From contig NC_081405.1 of assembly GCF_030272615.1 (NCBI RefSeq), positions 155,289,613 to 155,353,612 on the forward strand: a DNA stretch of 64,000 nt, given 5' to 3'. This document shows positions 45,570-58,090 of this stretch, piece by piece (position 1 is the first letter of the stretch; every line of letters starts with the position of its first letter). Source of the DNA: Cryptomeria japonica. Taxonomy: Eukaryota; Streptophyta; Pinopsida; Cupressales; Cupressaceae. The translations under genes and the position numbers were made by a program. The notes below the pieces were generated by a model. It saw only the letters and a list, made by a program, of their open reading frames with translations. It was not told the origin of the DNA and did not search any database.

Positions 45570-47804
45570 CACTCCCCTTAAGATAGCAAAGACTAATGAT
45601 ACAACTAATCTCTCACAAATGGAGAAAATGAGAAAACCTTGTGGGATAAAAATCCTCACCAAAAAATAGATAATGCAAATCATATGCATGTGAAATATAA
45701 AGCACGATATATGAATGTGTCAACACCAATACCCCCAAACAACTAACAAGAATCCAATGCAATATATAGCCCCCCATAGGAGGGAATGAGAGATACTAGG
45801 TAGCCCCCCAACAATAAAAATTCTCTTGCAAGAATGGTATGTGTTTGAAGATAAAACAAGATCCAACGCTTACAAAACACTTGTCTCCCCTTAGGAAGAA
45901 ACAAAATCATTTATAGATGTAGGCATGCTTCCCATTCTAGATATGCAATGAAAGATTGAAGCAATAAGAATGAAGATGGTGTGTCTAAAAACTACTCCTA
46001 TGTCTCCTTGTCCATGAAAGATGATGATGCCACATTCAAATCAGGTACATCCCCAATCAATAAAGAAAGTGACAAACTGGAACTATGTCGAAATTGATGT
46101 AAAACAAGTTCGAAAGACAAATATGATGTGACAATAGGAATGCAATGGCTATGATCAAGGAGGAGAGAGGACCCCTCAAATGTATCCTCCAAATATTTAG
46201 GAGACTAACAAATCACATTTGAGATACTGGATAAGAATCCATCCCATAAGCACAAATATGAAATATTGAAAGTGTGTCCTCCAACCAAGTCTAAAAGATA
46301 ATGATAATCTTGGTGATCAAGAACGATGAAATTCTCAAATGACTCTAGATAGGAAGTCAATGGTGGTTAACTATCTTTGAGAAAGAATCATGGACCTCTA
46401 AAACAATCTCACCCTCATATGAAGTCTCAAATTCTCTTAATAGTTTCAAAATCATAGGGTATCTTCTTCGAATGATGAAGAGGCACACTACAATCTAAAA
46501 GAGGATCATCTAAGAATGGTTGAATATCACAATCTCCATATAACTCCCTATTCAGTCCAAAGAGCATGAGGACACTGAAAAATAAATAATGGACTCCAAA
46601 ATGTCATCATCATGCATACCAATAACTCTTAGGACATGCCCTCTATTGCAATTTCAAGCAAATAACCTACTAGGTGTGTTAGGGAGAGGAACTACGTTAT
46701 ACAAATATGGCAACAAATGAATCCAGCGAACATGGGTAATCATTCCATCTTGCCATTTAGTATAGTTCCCCCTCTTCAAAGTAATCAAAGAAGGATGAAA
46801 AGAAAACCCCATTTACAATTATGACGATTTTTCAAAAAACACTCAAAGATAACACCAACACATTATCATGGAAACTTCCAAACATGATAAAAAATAGACA
46901 GTGAGGTTAAAAATGAAGCAAAAATCTGATTGATCAATAATAGTGGAACAATATAAGTGACAGAAAAAAGTAAGCCCCTTAAGACTGAGAACCTCAATAA
47001 TGATAATATGTGATTGGTTCTCACACCACGTTTCCAAATCAACCACCATGCACATGCCAACTCACATACCTAGATGCACATGTGGCAGGTACTTTGAAAT
47101 ATCCAAATCAAAGTACACACCAACTCTAGAAATCCAAATCAAAGTACACACCAAGTCTAGATATCCAAATCAAAGTAAACGCCAACACACATACTAAACA
47201 TTGTAAATTGAAATAAAGGAAATAGTATTTGCCAAAATAAAGGAAATGCAAGACTACACGAAATCGCAGTCAATATTGTAATCTCCACGTGGCTAGCAGA
47301 ATGACTGGCTAAATAACTCGCATAAAATAGAAAGAACACAACATGGTCGTATAGATTCAAATTGCTATGCGTGGTTAGATCCAATACAAGATAAAAGGAT
47401 GCACACGAGATATAGAGGCTATCAATAATGAATTTTAGTAAAAAAGATGTCATAATCAAAGCAAATGATTGACCCTCTATGCTAATCCACAACGTCACTC
47501 AGGAATAATAAAGTCAACATACATAGACCACAACAGAACCAAAATTTTGAGCTGGTGAGGAAATACATGCCAACATCCTAAATCAATATGTAGAAAATGA
47601 TGTAAGAAGATAATGACAAGAGTCGATGCTAATACCAAAGTAGGCATTTAGAGCATAGCACTTCCACTAAATGCTCACACCTAATAAAATATTGTAAAGA
47701 TTTGCAAAAGCAACAATCATAAATTGGACAAATATAAGCATAAACAACTGGACCTCAACATCACTAGTGAAGGGTCTCACACTAGAAAGAAGAGAAGATT
47801 GAAA

Positions 47805-47817
47805 GGTTCTAATATCA
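47805..47817 (-). promoter_or_regulatory. Primer binding site of the truncated copia-like remnant
   Basis: The minus strand reads TGATATTAGAACC adjacent to the LTR. It fits the tRNA-iMet site TGGTATCAGAGCC at 10 of 13 positions; all three differences are G or C to A or T changes. Confidence 0.65.
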
Positions 47818-48105
47818 TGTTGGAGGGAGGTTTCCAGGTTAGGATCATAACTACAATAGCGCTTATATATATAATTTCACAAAGAAATGAAATGATATAC
47901 TGTTGAGATACATTATAATATACAAATATCTTGCTTAAATAGGGAAGAGTGATAGGTAGGAGATCACATGATATGGACATATGTCTCAATCAAATGCAAG
48001 GGTAGGTAGAGACAACTAGTGTCAATTATCCAAATACAAAATGCAAAGTAAATGATAAATTCCTAAGTTGGATTTAAGAATGAGAAAATAATATTTACTC
48101 CAACA
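47818..48105 (-). repeat. 5' LTR of the truncated copia-like remnant
   Basis: 288 bp from TGTTGGAGGGAGG to CTCCAACA. The internal block CAAATGCAAGGGTAGGTAGA resembles ATGCAAGGGTAGGTAGGAGA in the LTR at 14145-14613, which supports a shared lineage. Confidence 0.7.
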
Positions 48106-48901
48106 CTCTTGATCCTAATGTCCCTCAACAACCCCTTCCTCTTTGCCCCCTTAAAGAGGACTTCACAAATACAAAGAAGGTTCCCATTTTAAAACCCACC
48201 TAGATGCAATACACCTTATGCATCAAGCTATAACAAAAAATGAAAGAGACAAGCAAAGCCTTTAGCACTCCTATGGAATCGTTGAAGTGGAAAATGACCC
48301 AGAATAACTTGGCCAAATGCAAAATTTAGGTTTTGGAGAAGTTAGTCTTTCAAAAATCCATGTATAGCCTAGTGAAGAAATCAAAAAATAAGGCATGGGA
48401 ACAAATAAGGATTATGGCTAAGAGCTTCAAAAGTTGGAGGGTTATTGCAAAAGAAATTTAAATCATCAAACAAGAGGCCAAGAATCCCTAATTGGAAGAT
48501 GAGGTTGTTAAATTAAAATAAAATTAGGATGTCCTTATGAATAACATTTGGTAGCTTATCATGTACTACAAATTTTGTAAAAAACACATCCTAACCATTC
48601 AATTTCTTCAACAAGAGATGGAGCATCATAAGGAGAAGACAAGGAGAAATGAAGCAGTGTTAGTATCTCAAAGTGGCCTCCCTCATCAAAGACAAAATAT
48701 AAAAAAGTATTTGATCGAGTTTCCTAATTCTCCCACTCTAATTAAAGAGAATGTTGATAATTCTAGGTCTAAAGATATTTCTTTTGAAGATTGGATGGAA
48801 TTAATGTAAAAGAAATGGTAGGTAGTTAAGGGATTGAAGTACCTTACTGAAAGTTAGTTTTTTAATTGTTCCTTCAATGGTTCTTTTTTTTGTCTAACAT
48901 G
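48106..48901 (+). other. Unrecognised stretch with short open reading segment
   Basis: Plus-strand fragments such as SLKWKMTQNNLAKCKI and IQFLQQEMEHHKEKTRRNEA (open 48561-48809) look like a decayed charged or coiled-coil protein, with several stops upstream. No family was recognised. It ends where the Tat LTR begins. Confidence 0.35.
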
Positions 48902-49929
48902 TGTAATACCCTAAAAATGGTCATCTAAACCATGAGCCCCTAATCTTGACAACATCTCCAAGGTCCTAACCAAAGGCAATTAAATAAATCTTGAGCACAC
49001 AATTAATCCTTTAATTATCAAATGTCACATGGCAAAATTAATCAACCAATATTAATTAAATATTTATTTAATTAGTTGATCATTCCAAGTAAATCATTTT
49101 AAACAATTATCTTATTTACTTTAATTAAATATCTTTTGCATATTTAATTAAATAAATCGATTTGCCATAAATATTCAAAAAAAGAAACAAATCAAGAAAG
49201 AGGAATTGGAAATTATGAGCACAAATCTTCAAAAAAGGAAATAAATCAAAAAAGGAATTAATTGACAAAAAAGAATTAAAATTTGAGAAAAGAAATCAAT
49301 TGGAGATAATCTTGACAAAAACAAATTAAAAATTGATCGATAATCTCAAAGAAAACAATTAAAACAATTAAATCTTAAAATTGAATGAAATAGAGAATAA
49401 ATCAGTTTTTCTTGATTTTATCTTAATTTTAGTTCAATTTCCTTTAAAACTGAGAAAAGCATCCAATCACATCAATTCACCTAGATTGTGCTTTGTCTTG
49501 GAAAATCTTGATTGCTCATCATCATTTGATCTCAGCCTTTGGTTTCTTTTTGAATTTTCTATAAATTCATGCTCATCTCTCATTCAAAAGATCCTGGAGA
49601 ATATATTGTTATTATGTTGTTTTTGCTCTAGGTTCATTGCATACATATTTAAATCATTTAGCTTAATATTGCTTGATTCTTGTTAGATTAATCTTGCATC
49701 CATCTAGCATTCATCATGTCCATATAGATAAAATCCTTCTTCTTGATGTTGTCTAGTCACTAGTATTGCTAAATAATTTGAGAGCAATCTTATACTCACA
49801 TCTTTTAGAAGGCAATGGGTCAATTTGTTATGGTTTACTATTCATTGATTATATATAATTAAACATGCATGTAATGACTTGATTGAAGTGTTGTGTCTTG
49901 CAGATACAAGTCCACTTTTCACACACACA
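48902..49929 (+). repeat. 5' LTR of the Tat element
   Basis: It begins TGTAATACCCTAAAAATGG and ends in a CACACACACA tract just before the primer site. TAATTAAATAAAT-type AT-rich stretches occupy its first third. The second LTR is not in the window, so the boundaries rest on the TG start and the primer position. Confidence 0.65.
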
Positions 49930-49933
49930 TTTC

Positions 49934-49950
49934 TGGCACCCACCGTGGGG
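49934..49950 (+). promoter_or_regulatory. Primer binding site of the Tat element
   Basis: TGGCACCCACCGTGGGG differs by one base from the TGGCGCCCACCGTGGGG stretch that follows the 5' LTR in many plant gypsy elements. Confidence 0.75.
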
Positions 49951-52125
49951 CAGAAAACTACTTTTTTGGCCTCAAAATATTTTTTTTTTATCCTACAGGT
50001 TTCGTCCGTACAGCCTTTGCAAAATATCGTACGAGCAAATTCACTGCATCGTATGACTTATATTGACGCCTATAGTTTATCGTACGAAACAAGATCATAT
50101 CCTTTTAATTGTTGTACGAATCAGAATATGGACTCGTACGACATACTGATTTTCTTATAGTTTGTCATTCTATGCTGATTTCTAACTCGTACGACACACT
50201 GCTTATGCTATATTTTTGTCATTCTATGCTGGTTTCTAACTTGTATGATAAAAATATTATGTCATTTTGTTTTATGAAGATTGTCGTACGATTCTGTGTT
50301 CTGATAGATTAAAAAAAATAAAAATTACTCTCTAGGATTTTTTGCTTAAATTTTGATGATGCTAATGCTGACCCTGGATCGTTTTCTGTCTGCCTGAGAT
50401 TTTTTTTACAGCTTGACCAATTTCTTGCAGGACGCCTATCAAAGAATCTATCAAATCAAACATACGCCTATCAAAGAATAAAAACAACATGATTACTGAT
50501 GCATTGTTTTTGCAGGTTGCCTAAAGAAAATCGACCAAATATTGTGTATTCTTTAAATTCATATTTTTTAGGCACTTAAATTGCTATATGGTTAATGAAC
50601 AAATCTATCTTTTGTGTTTTCAAAAAAATATAAGAGGTAGGAGAGTATGCTCTTGTCTTTTATAGACAATCAAAAATCTAGACCCTCGAAGCTTTTTTTT
50701 CTAAGTTTTGAGATTTGTGTACCTTTAGCGGGCCTGTCACAATGGGAAAAAGTAATCACCCTGTGAGAACGACCCAAGTGAGTATAGCTGGACCTGAGCA
50801 TTCCAACTCACTATAATAAATAGGTCTCTGGTGGTTAAAGTCTCAGAGGATGGGATTATTTGAGTTTTCTCTTTGAGATCTTTCATATCGAGCATTTTGT
50901 AGGGCCTCACGGTCTCAATTAGGTTTACGTGACTACAACTTGTTTCGGTACCTTATCGGGCTATAGGCCTCAATCATGCTTGCGTGACTTCAAGGGGTAA
51001 TTTCAAACGGAATTCCTGACTAAGAACTATAAGATGGAAGCTACCCGATTCATCTCCGAAAGGTTGATAATCTTTGTGCAAGAGAGATAGTAACTCTCCC
51101 AAGACACTTGCCATATCGTGCCCCCATTAGCATTTGGAGTCGGCTAATACGACATTGAGAATCCATTGCATGAGACTTAGTGGCCATATTCTTATTAGCT
51201 ATTGGGTGTGTACCTAAGTTAGCAAGCAAAGGTTTTCTTCTCTAAGCCAACTTTCATTGGGTTAGCATGTTGTGCTTGAAATATTACATATCTCATGTGT
51301 TTTTTGTGTTTTCATCCATAGAATTAAAAATGAAATACTAAAACTGGAGAAAACAAATCAAACAATATCAAACAACTCAGTGATAAACTCTATCTGTGTC
51401 ACAAACTAGTCTATCCCTGGTTAGAAATCAGTCCATCCCAGAATTGGTTATACTCAGTTATCGTACTCAACCATTGAAAAACTCAGAATTTTTAGTCTCT
51501 GCTCTATGAATAGTCATACGAGTCTATTGAATTGTCATCCTGCACCAAATCCTATGTCCTATGAGTATACTAAATTGTCGTCCTGAGTCCAATCTTGTGT
51601 CAGACAAAACCAAACAGTTTGTCATTTAAGCTAAATCTTGTGTCATACAAAACAGAACCAAACAAGATCATTTGTCATCTGGGACTTACCCATTTGTCGT
51701 ACGGTACTAGGCAACAACTCATACGAAATAGAATTGTTGTCATTCTAAACTTGTTGAACTGTCATACAGTGTCAGAAATTATGTCATATGAGTCTCTGAT
51801 TTTGCCAGTCTAGAACAGTTAAACCTGTCCAAAATAGTCTACAGTGAGCCTAAAACTGGTTATTGTCCTCATAAGCATAAACAACCTTGATAGTGTACCT
51901 CTGCAGCTGTGTTGCACAATTTTGTCGATCATTTCTTAGCTAGTTCAAACAAACATCTTATCAAACCTAAGTTAACTTAGATAATGTCTTACATAGGATA
52001 GATCATTCCTGAAACCATACCAGATCTTAGTTACTTCTCCTAAATCACTACATTAAATGAACTACTAGCTACAATTTGATCTTGACTTCCGCAACACATC
52101 TCGCTCTTGGTCCTATCGGTTAGAA
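49951..52125 (+). other. Leader of the Tat element with repeated TCGTACGA words
   Basis: About 2.2 kb without convincing coding sequence. The palindrome TCGTACGA occurs exactly at 50027, 50080, 50134, 50187 and 50284. One-base variants lie between them and again at 51500-51790. A segment of about 54 bp (TCATTCTATGCTGATTTCTA and flanks) is tandemly duplicated at 50163-50250. Confidence 0.6.
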
Positions 52126-53907
52126 ATGCCTATCCGAACCAAAAGCTCTTGCAGCAAAAGAGACAAAGAAAAAGAAACACCTTTTTTTTCAAAAGACAAT
52201 CCATTCTTCAAAGAAAACCCCTTTTACAATAAATCATCCTCGTCACAGATACCAGTTTACGATATACCAATCTTTGGTCAGCCCTTATCTCCCACCATGT
52301 CTGGAGAAAGGCGGGAAAGAGAAGCTAGTAAACAAGATACTCACAACAACTTCAACAATCAAGCCACTGACAGTGATTCTTCAACTGAATCTGAGCTTCC
52401 TAAACCTCCTGAAGATGAAGTACATAGATGCCAGAATGATAAAGAATTCTAGAAAATGATGAAAGTTATCATGGCTGGGGAAAAAGAAGACTATTTCCTA
52501 GAATTAGCAAAACAAGGTACCAAACTTCCTACTGGCTATAATGTGGAAACCCTCATTGCTAAAGAGGAAGAGACACCATGGGGAAAAATGAACAAGAAAA
52601 TGCAAGCATTATAAACTGTGGTCACAAAAATAGAAAACAAAGACAAAGCACCAAAACAATATTCTTTAGATACAATATGCCCATTCCCATTTGATAAAAA
52701 TCTTTACATGTCTCCATTTCCTTCACGAGTTGAGATACCAAAATTTGACAAGTATGATGGTACCTCAGATCCTCAAGATCATGTCAGAGAGTTTTGTGCC
52801 GCTTGTATGGAATTCATGCACGATCAAACGTACCTCATGCACATTTTCCCAAGGAGTTTAGGAGGTCAAGCAATGGAATGGTTCACAAGCCTACCCAAAG
52901 GAATAAAAACGTTTGAAGAACTAATCCAACTAGTTTTACAACAATACTCATACAATATTCATCACCTAGTCACTATGATAGAACTTTGCAATACCAGACA
53001 AAAGACAGGAGAACCCTTTCTCACTTTCCTCCAACAATGGAGAAATATGTTCTCTAGATATTCACGGACTATCCCAGATCTTGAGAAAATGGATATCTTT
53101 GTCAACAACTTATTCCTTGAATTGAAATACAGTGTCTAGATGCAAGTACACCCTTCATTCAACAAAATGGTAGATAACACCCTCAAAATGGAAGACGTGC
53201 TTATCAAAAAGGGAGATATATCACTTTGGAAAGAAACATTGCAAGGTTCTAGCTCTAAAGAAAAGAGCAAATACTGGAAATATGGCAAAGACAACAACAA
53301 GAACGTCATTGGTGATGGAGTGGTAGATACTGTCCAAGCAAAAATAAAATCCACAATATTTAACTTGGCCAGTGACACACAAGCACTCAAAGAAGCTGAA
53401 ACTACAACGGAAAATCCTCCAAAGAAAATAAGAGAGTGGTTTAAAGACAAACCTTGGGTCTCAAAGCCTAAACGTGATTTTACTCCTCTGGATGAGTCAT
53501 ATGAATCGACTTTTAAAACTTTATTGGCAAATAATTTGATAACATTACCAGACAATTCTAGACCATATGACCCAGAAATTAGACCCAAATGGTGGAAAGA
53601 AAATGAATACTGTGACTACCATTGGAACAAGGGACATAACATAAACCACTGCATGAAACTCTGACATGAAATCCAAGATCTCATTGATGCAGGCAAGATC
53701 ATTGTTGGAATTCACATAGCTAATGTTGATCATAAAGCTTTTAAAGATCCCTTACCCAATTATGAACAAGGAGAATCCTCAAAATCCAAGGGAGGAGCTA
53801 GAGTCAATTATACTTACACTAATCATGATAATGTGATCAACATGATTGAATCTTTTCAACCTGAATATTGCAATGTGATCATAGTCCAGGATCATCAAAG
53901 TCAAACA
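52126..53907 (+). pseudogene. Tat-type Gag (four internal stops)
   Basis: A single frame from ATG MPIRTKSSCSKRDKEKETPF. The Gag domain reads SPFPSRVEIPKFDKYDGTSD, PQDHVREFCAACMEFMHDQT, SLGGQAMEWFTSLPKGIKTF and EELIQLVLQQYSYNIHHLVT. The nucleic-acid-binding knuckle is CDYHWNKGHNINHC, with His in place of the second Cys as in Tat elements. Stops at 52450, 52612, 53137 and 53662 interrupt the frame without any indel, and it closes at 53908. Gag would coat and package the element RNA. Confidence 0.85.
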
Positions 53908-53922
53908 TAGACTACTAATGTC

Positions 53923-54700
53923 GTGACTCATGCTCAAAGGAAGACTTTTCTCCCAGGAGCTAGTTCCCCAACTTTTGATCAAACAACATCAAAACTACCA
54001 AATAGACAAATAGATGCAATCATGGCTAAATCAAAACAACCAGCTTCATCATCTTCTACTAGTTATAGTATTGTCGAACAATTGAAGAGAACCAATGGTC
54101 AAATATCCATTTTAGAACTGCTTAAGATCTCTTCTACTCATAAAGAGGTCCTGGACAAGGCTCTACTTACCACCAGTGTCCCTAAAGATTTAGACGTAGA
54201 TCGGTTTCAATCTATGGTAGGTCACCTAACTTCCCCTCATGACCTCACGTTCTCTGAAGAAGATGATAACTCACTGAGTCATCCACATAACCAGCCATTA
54301 CACATTGAAGCCATGATCCACAAACACCGCGTTAAACATGTTTTGATAGATGGAGGTGCTTGGCTGAATATTTGTACTTATAGTCTATTAACACAGCTGG
54401 GATTCTCTAAAAATGTTATTGATCCAACAATGAAGATAACAATCAAGGCTTATGATGAAGAAGAAATAACTTCTAAGGGACTAGTATCATTGCCAATCAG
54501 AGTAGGACCTGTTGAGAGAGATGTCATTTTTTAAGTCTTGGATCTTCATCTTTCATACAACATCTTATTGGGTAGGCCATGGATTCATGAAATGAAAGCA
54601 GTACCATCTACATACCATCATTGCCTGAAGTTTCCTTATAATGGAGTAGAAGTCAGTATTCCTGTCGATACAAGTTATACCTATAATGCATTAACATAGG
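53923..54700 (+). pseudogene. Tat retropepsin-like protease
   Basis: Same frame as Gag. YSIVEQLKRTNGQISILELL (pre-protease segment) is followed by HRVKHVLIDGGAWLNICTYS, SLPIRVGPVERDVIF, a stop (54532), [20 protein letters not shown] and [23 protein letters not shown] is the catalytic aspartate triplet used by this group, and ILLGRPWIH is the conserved second half. The active-site Asp is present; a stop at 54697 follows. Confidence 0.82.
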
Positions 54701-54762
54701 GTGTTGATTCTTTTGTTCCTAATAATAGAGCAGCTTCTGTAGCTAAAAGTTCAAAATCTTTA

Positions 54763-55146
54763 TTGAAGGATTTGGAAAAGAAATTGAGAATCACAAACAC
54801 TAGCATGGATGGTTACAAGATAGAGCCTATACTCTCACTAACGTCTCTTCCTCCATCACCAAGACAGTCAAGAAAACCATCAAAGGGTATGAGGCCACAA
54901 ACTACAACTCCAAAATTTTTTTATGATGGCACCTTTATACAATCCTCTACTTCTCTTGTAGGTGAAATAGAATGGGATGATGTCCTTAAATCGCTCTTCA
55001 AAGAAGATAGTGCAGATAAAGAAATACGACATTGTGAGATTTCTCCAACACAATATGGTCCAGGCTATAAGATGCTTCAATGCATGGGATATTCAGGTAT
55101 TGGTCCTCTTGGCAAACATCAAAAAGGTATTGTTGAACCTATTTAG
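54763..55146 (+). pseudogene. G-patch segment of the Tat Pol polyprotein
   Basis: In the protease frame, QYGPGYKMLQCMGYSGIGPL, GKHQKGIVEPI fits the G-patch pattern (GxGxxMLxxMGYxxGxGLGKxxxGIxxPI). The preceding ISLTSLPPSPRQSRKPSKG-like linker is Pro/Ser rich. G-patch domains bind RNA or helicases, and some plant gypsy polyproteins carry one between protease and reverse transcriptase. A stop (TAG 55144) follows. Confidence 0.75.
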
Positions 55147-56641
55147 TTACAAACTAAGTCTGTCAATGATAAAGTCGGACTGGCATATAATCCAAGAAAG
55201 CAATCAGATCAAAAGCACACATCTCACCATCAACGTAAGTGGAATAAAAAGGTACTACCTTTAACAACACAAGAAGTTGATACTCAACAAACTCAGGAGG
55301 AGTGTGATGGTGAACAAAAAGAATTGCCCACCCAGAGAGAGGAAACAAATGGTAATCAAGTTCCAATTATATTAGCTATAATACCACGGGAAGTAGAAGT
55401 CCCAGAGGATATGAGAGATATAGTATACGGAATCAGAGAATTGTTTGCACCGCTGAACATTTTGGTCACATATACTAGCAGACAACAAGTAGACAATTCA
55501 AAAATTGATTTAAATGAGTATGAATGGGGTCTAGATCACATCTCAAATACATCTACCACACAAACCCTTGAAGAATCCAATGATATTACAGATGATGCAC
55601 AAGAGATGATGTGCCTCAAAATACAAAAAGAAATAGAAGAAATCAGACTAAAAAGACAAGAAGACTATGAATGACAGCTGGAGGAAGAAAGGACACAAGC
55701 TATTTCTTCACCTACCAAACCTCCTAATGAGATAGAAAAAAATAGGTACGGAACTACAAAAGAAGAACTAGAAGCTACAAAAATAGAACCGGTCATTAGT
55801 CCAAAGGAAGTTGAATGGAAGAGATGACAGGGATTAACAGAACCGTCAAAGTCATGTCCACAAGTGTGTCAAGTACAAGCAGTTAATGAACTAAATCACG
55901 AAGGAACTTGCAACATCAAATATGTAGGTGTTGATACTATATATACCTTTACTAAGCCACTTGAAGATAAGTCAACAACTTCATCCTATGACTCTGATGA
56001 CTCAGACGGGAACTCTATTTATAACAACAACTATTCAACAACATATTATGACTACTCTATCAAGAATGATGAGATACTGTCTACTATCACGCCACAGTAT
56101 GTAGTCCAGTCTAAAGTAGGTGATGATGCTAGAAGTAGGTCGGTTGGGTTAGGTCCAATAAATACTAACATGAATTTCAATAATCATGTCATAACTCCTC
56201 CTGGTCTTGAGACACATATGCAAGGTAGTCTTCTGGAACTTGACTGGTTGGTCTGAAACAATGATGATAGTACCATGAACTCCCTTGAGTTTGTTCCAAC
56301 CTTATCCTTAATACATTCAGAACTGATTGATAATACTCTTTATAACCAACCCTTGAATGTACCTACCTTTGCCAATAACTATACACTAGCCTACTATCTC
56401 AATGCAGTTGAACCCATGTACTCTTCCACCAACGAACATAATGAAAACATGATTGAAGCAGTTATTAGGTATCTTAGTCACAAAAACAAGAAAAATAAGA
56501 ATTAAAGATTTGATGGCAAAAACCACATTGTGGTGGTGTCACTCTAAAAAAGAGAAAATAAAGGACGTACCTAAAGGTGAAAACCTCTCTGAGGCACCTG
56601 AAGGTCAGATACTTGATATATTACCGAGTCACTTCTAGGAG
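55147..56641 (+). pseudogene. Pol linker between G-patch and reverse transcriptase
   Basis: The same frame continues to a TAA at 56503 through acidic, low-complexity sequence (EEIRLKRQEDYE; SSYDSDDSDGNSIYNNNYST). TGA stops lie at 55672, 55825 and 56254. No catalytic motif is visible. A frame change occurs after 56503. Confidence 0.6.
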
Positions 56642-57685
56642 AGATCTTCCATATTGATTGAGCCAACTCAGCCAGTGAACATTGGGAGTCAAGAGATACT
56701 GCATATCATTCATTTAGCTCAATCACTGTCAATAGAAGAGTTAAAAGATTTCAGCAATCTATTTTTATAAAAGAAGATCAACTTTGCATGGACATACTCA
56801 GATATGCCAGGACTAGATCCTGATCTCATCATGCATCATCTCTCTATTATGCCAGGAGTTAAACCAGTCAAACAAAAACTCCAGAACATGCATCCTCATG
56901 TGGCACTGCTAGTCAAGGCTAAACTAGAGAAATTGCTAAAAGCTGGATTTATCAAAGCTATAGACTACATAGAATGGATATCAAATATAGTACCTGTATC
57001 AAAGGCAGACAAATCTATTAGAGTTTGTACAAACTTCAGGTATCTCAACAAGGCATTTCCAAAAGATGATTTTCCATTGCCCAACATTGACATGATAGTA
57101 GATATGACTGTTGGATATGAGATGTATTCATTAATGGATGGATTCTTTGGTTACAATCAGATCAAGATAGCACCTGAAGATCAAGAGAAGACATCTTTCA
57201 CATGTGCATGGGAAACCTTCTACTGGAATGTTATGCCGTTTGGTCTAAAGAACGTAGGAGCAACTTACCAAAGAGTAGTAAACACTATCTTCCATGACAT
57301 GATGCATAAAAACATGGAAGATTATGTTGATGACAACCTGGTAAAAACTATAACAAGATCTATGCATATTCAAGAGCTAGGCCTCATACTAGATAGAATG
57401 GAAAGATTCAAGCTCAACTTAAATCCAAAACAATGTGCATTTGGAGTAACATTAGGAAAATTGCTTGGGTGTATAATATCAAGAAAAGGAATTGAGGTTG
57501 ACCCTAAAAAGGTCCAAGCTATAATGGAAATGCCTCCACCCAAGAATATCAGTCAGATGAGAAGTTTACAAGGCCATCTCCAGTCAATAAGGCATTTCAT
57601 ATCTCAGCTAGCTGACAAAGCTCAACCCTTCACGAAGATATTAAGGAAAGGGATTCAATACAACTGGCATAAATATTGTGAATGA
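56642..57685 (+). pseudogene. Tat reverse transcriptase
   Basis: Frame shifted relative to Gag. One stop near 56770 precedes MPGLDPDLIMHHLSIMPGVK. The RT core is open for 294 codons: KLEKLLKAGFIKAIDYIEWI, SIRVCTNFRYLNKAFPKDDF, LPNIDMIVDMTVGYEMYSLM, DGFFGYNQIKIAPEDQEKTS and VMPFGLKNVGATYQRVVNTI, then the catalytic YVDD at 57323-57334 and NPKQCAFGVTLGKLLGCIIS. All hallmark RT blocks are present, which makes this the best preserved part of the element. It ends at TGA 57683-57685. The enzyme would copy element RNA into DNA. Confidence 0.93.
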
Positions 57686-58090
57686 CATTTACAAGAAATC
57701 AAAGAATATCTTGCTAATCCACCCATATTAATGCCACTAATTCAAGGTAAGCCACTGATCTTGTAAATATCAGCTACAAATACTTCACTGGGGCACTTCT
57801 AGCACAGCAAGATGGCAATACAAAAGAACGAGCTATTTATTACATCAGCAGAACATTGGTGTCGTATTAAATGAATTATACTATAATAGAGAAAGCATGC
57901 TTATCTTTGGTCTTTGCATCACAAAAATTAAGGCATTATATGTTAGCACACTCCATTAAGCTAGTAGCTAAGATTGATCCACTCAAATATCTTCTGAGTA
58001 AAGCTACGCTTATAGGAAGACTGGCCAAATGGGTCATGGTCCTTATAGAATTTGACATTGAATATGTGGAATGTACAACCATCAAAAGAT
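57686..58090 (+). pseudogene. Tat RNase H, first domain (decayed)
   Basis: It begins HLQEIKEYLANPPILMP with stops and frame changes. From 57871 it is clear: NYTIIEKACLSLVFASQKLR, HYMLAHSIKLVAKIDPLKYL and LAKWVMVLIEFDIEYV. This is the gypsy RT-linked RNase H/connection pattern (Y..iEKxCLALVFAxQKLRHY...D PLKYLL..... GRLAKW). It ends at a TAA at 58090. Confidence 0.82.

Larger units (their letters stand above)
45570..48105 (-). mobile_element. Truncated copia-like retrotransposon remnant
   Basis: A 288-bp LTR at 47818-48105 and a primer site at 47805-47817 mark the 5' end (minus orientation). A purine tract (CTTAAGGGGAG, minus, about 45578-45590) marks the 3' end, but the left LTR is missing beyond it. 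The 2.2-kb internal part has no readable gag or pol. Motifs such as AGCCCCCCATAGGAGG and CCTTAGGAAGAAACAAAA recall the 3' region of the copia element at 8366-14613, so it is probably a related non-autonomous family. Confidence 0.6.

Noticed and set aside
45436-45689. Open frames over the AT/AC microsatellite (Thr/Tyr/Met and Val/Tyr/His repeats)
   Set aside because: Simple-repeat translation without stops; not a gene.
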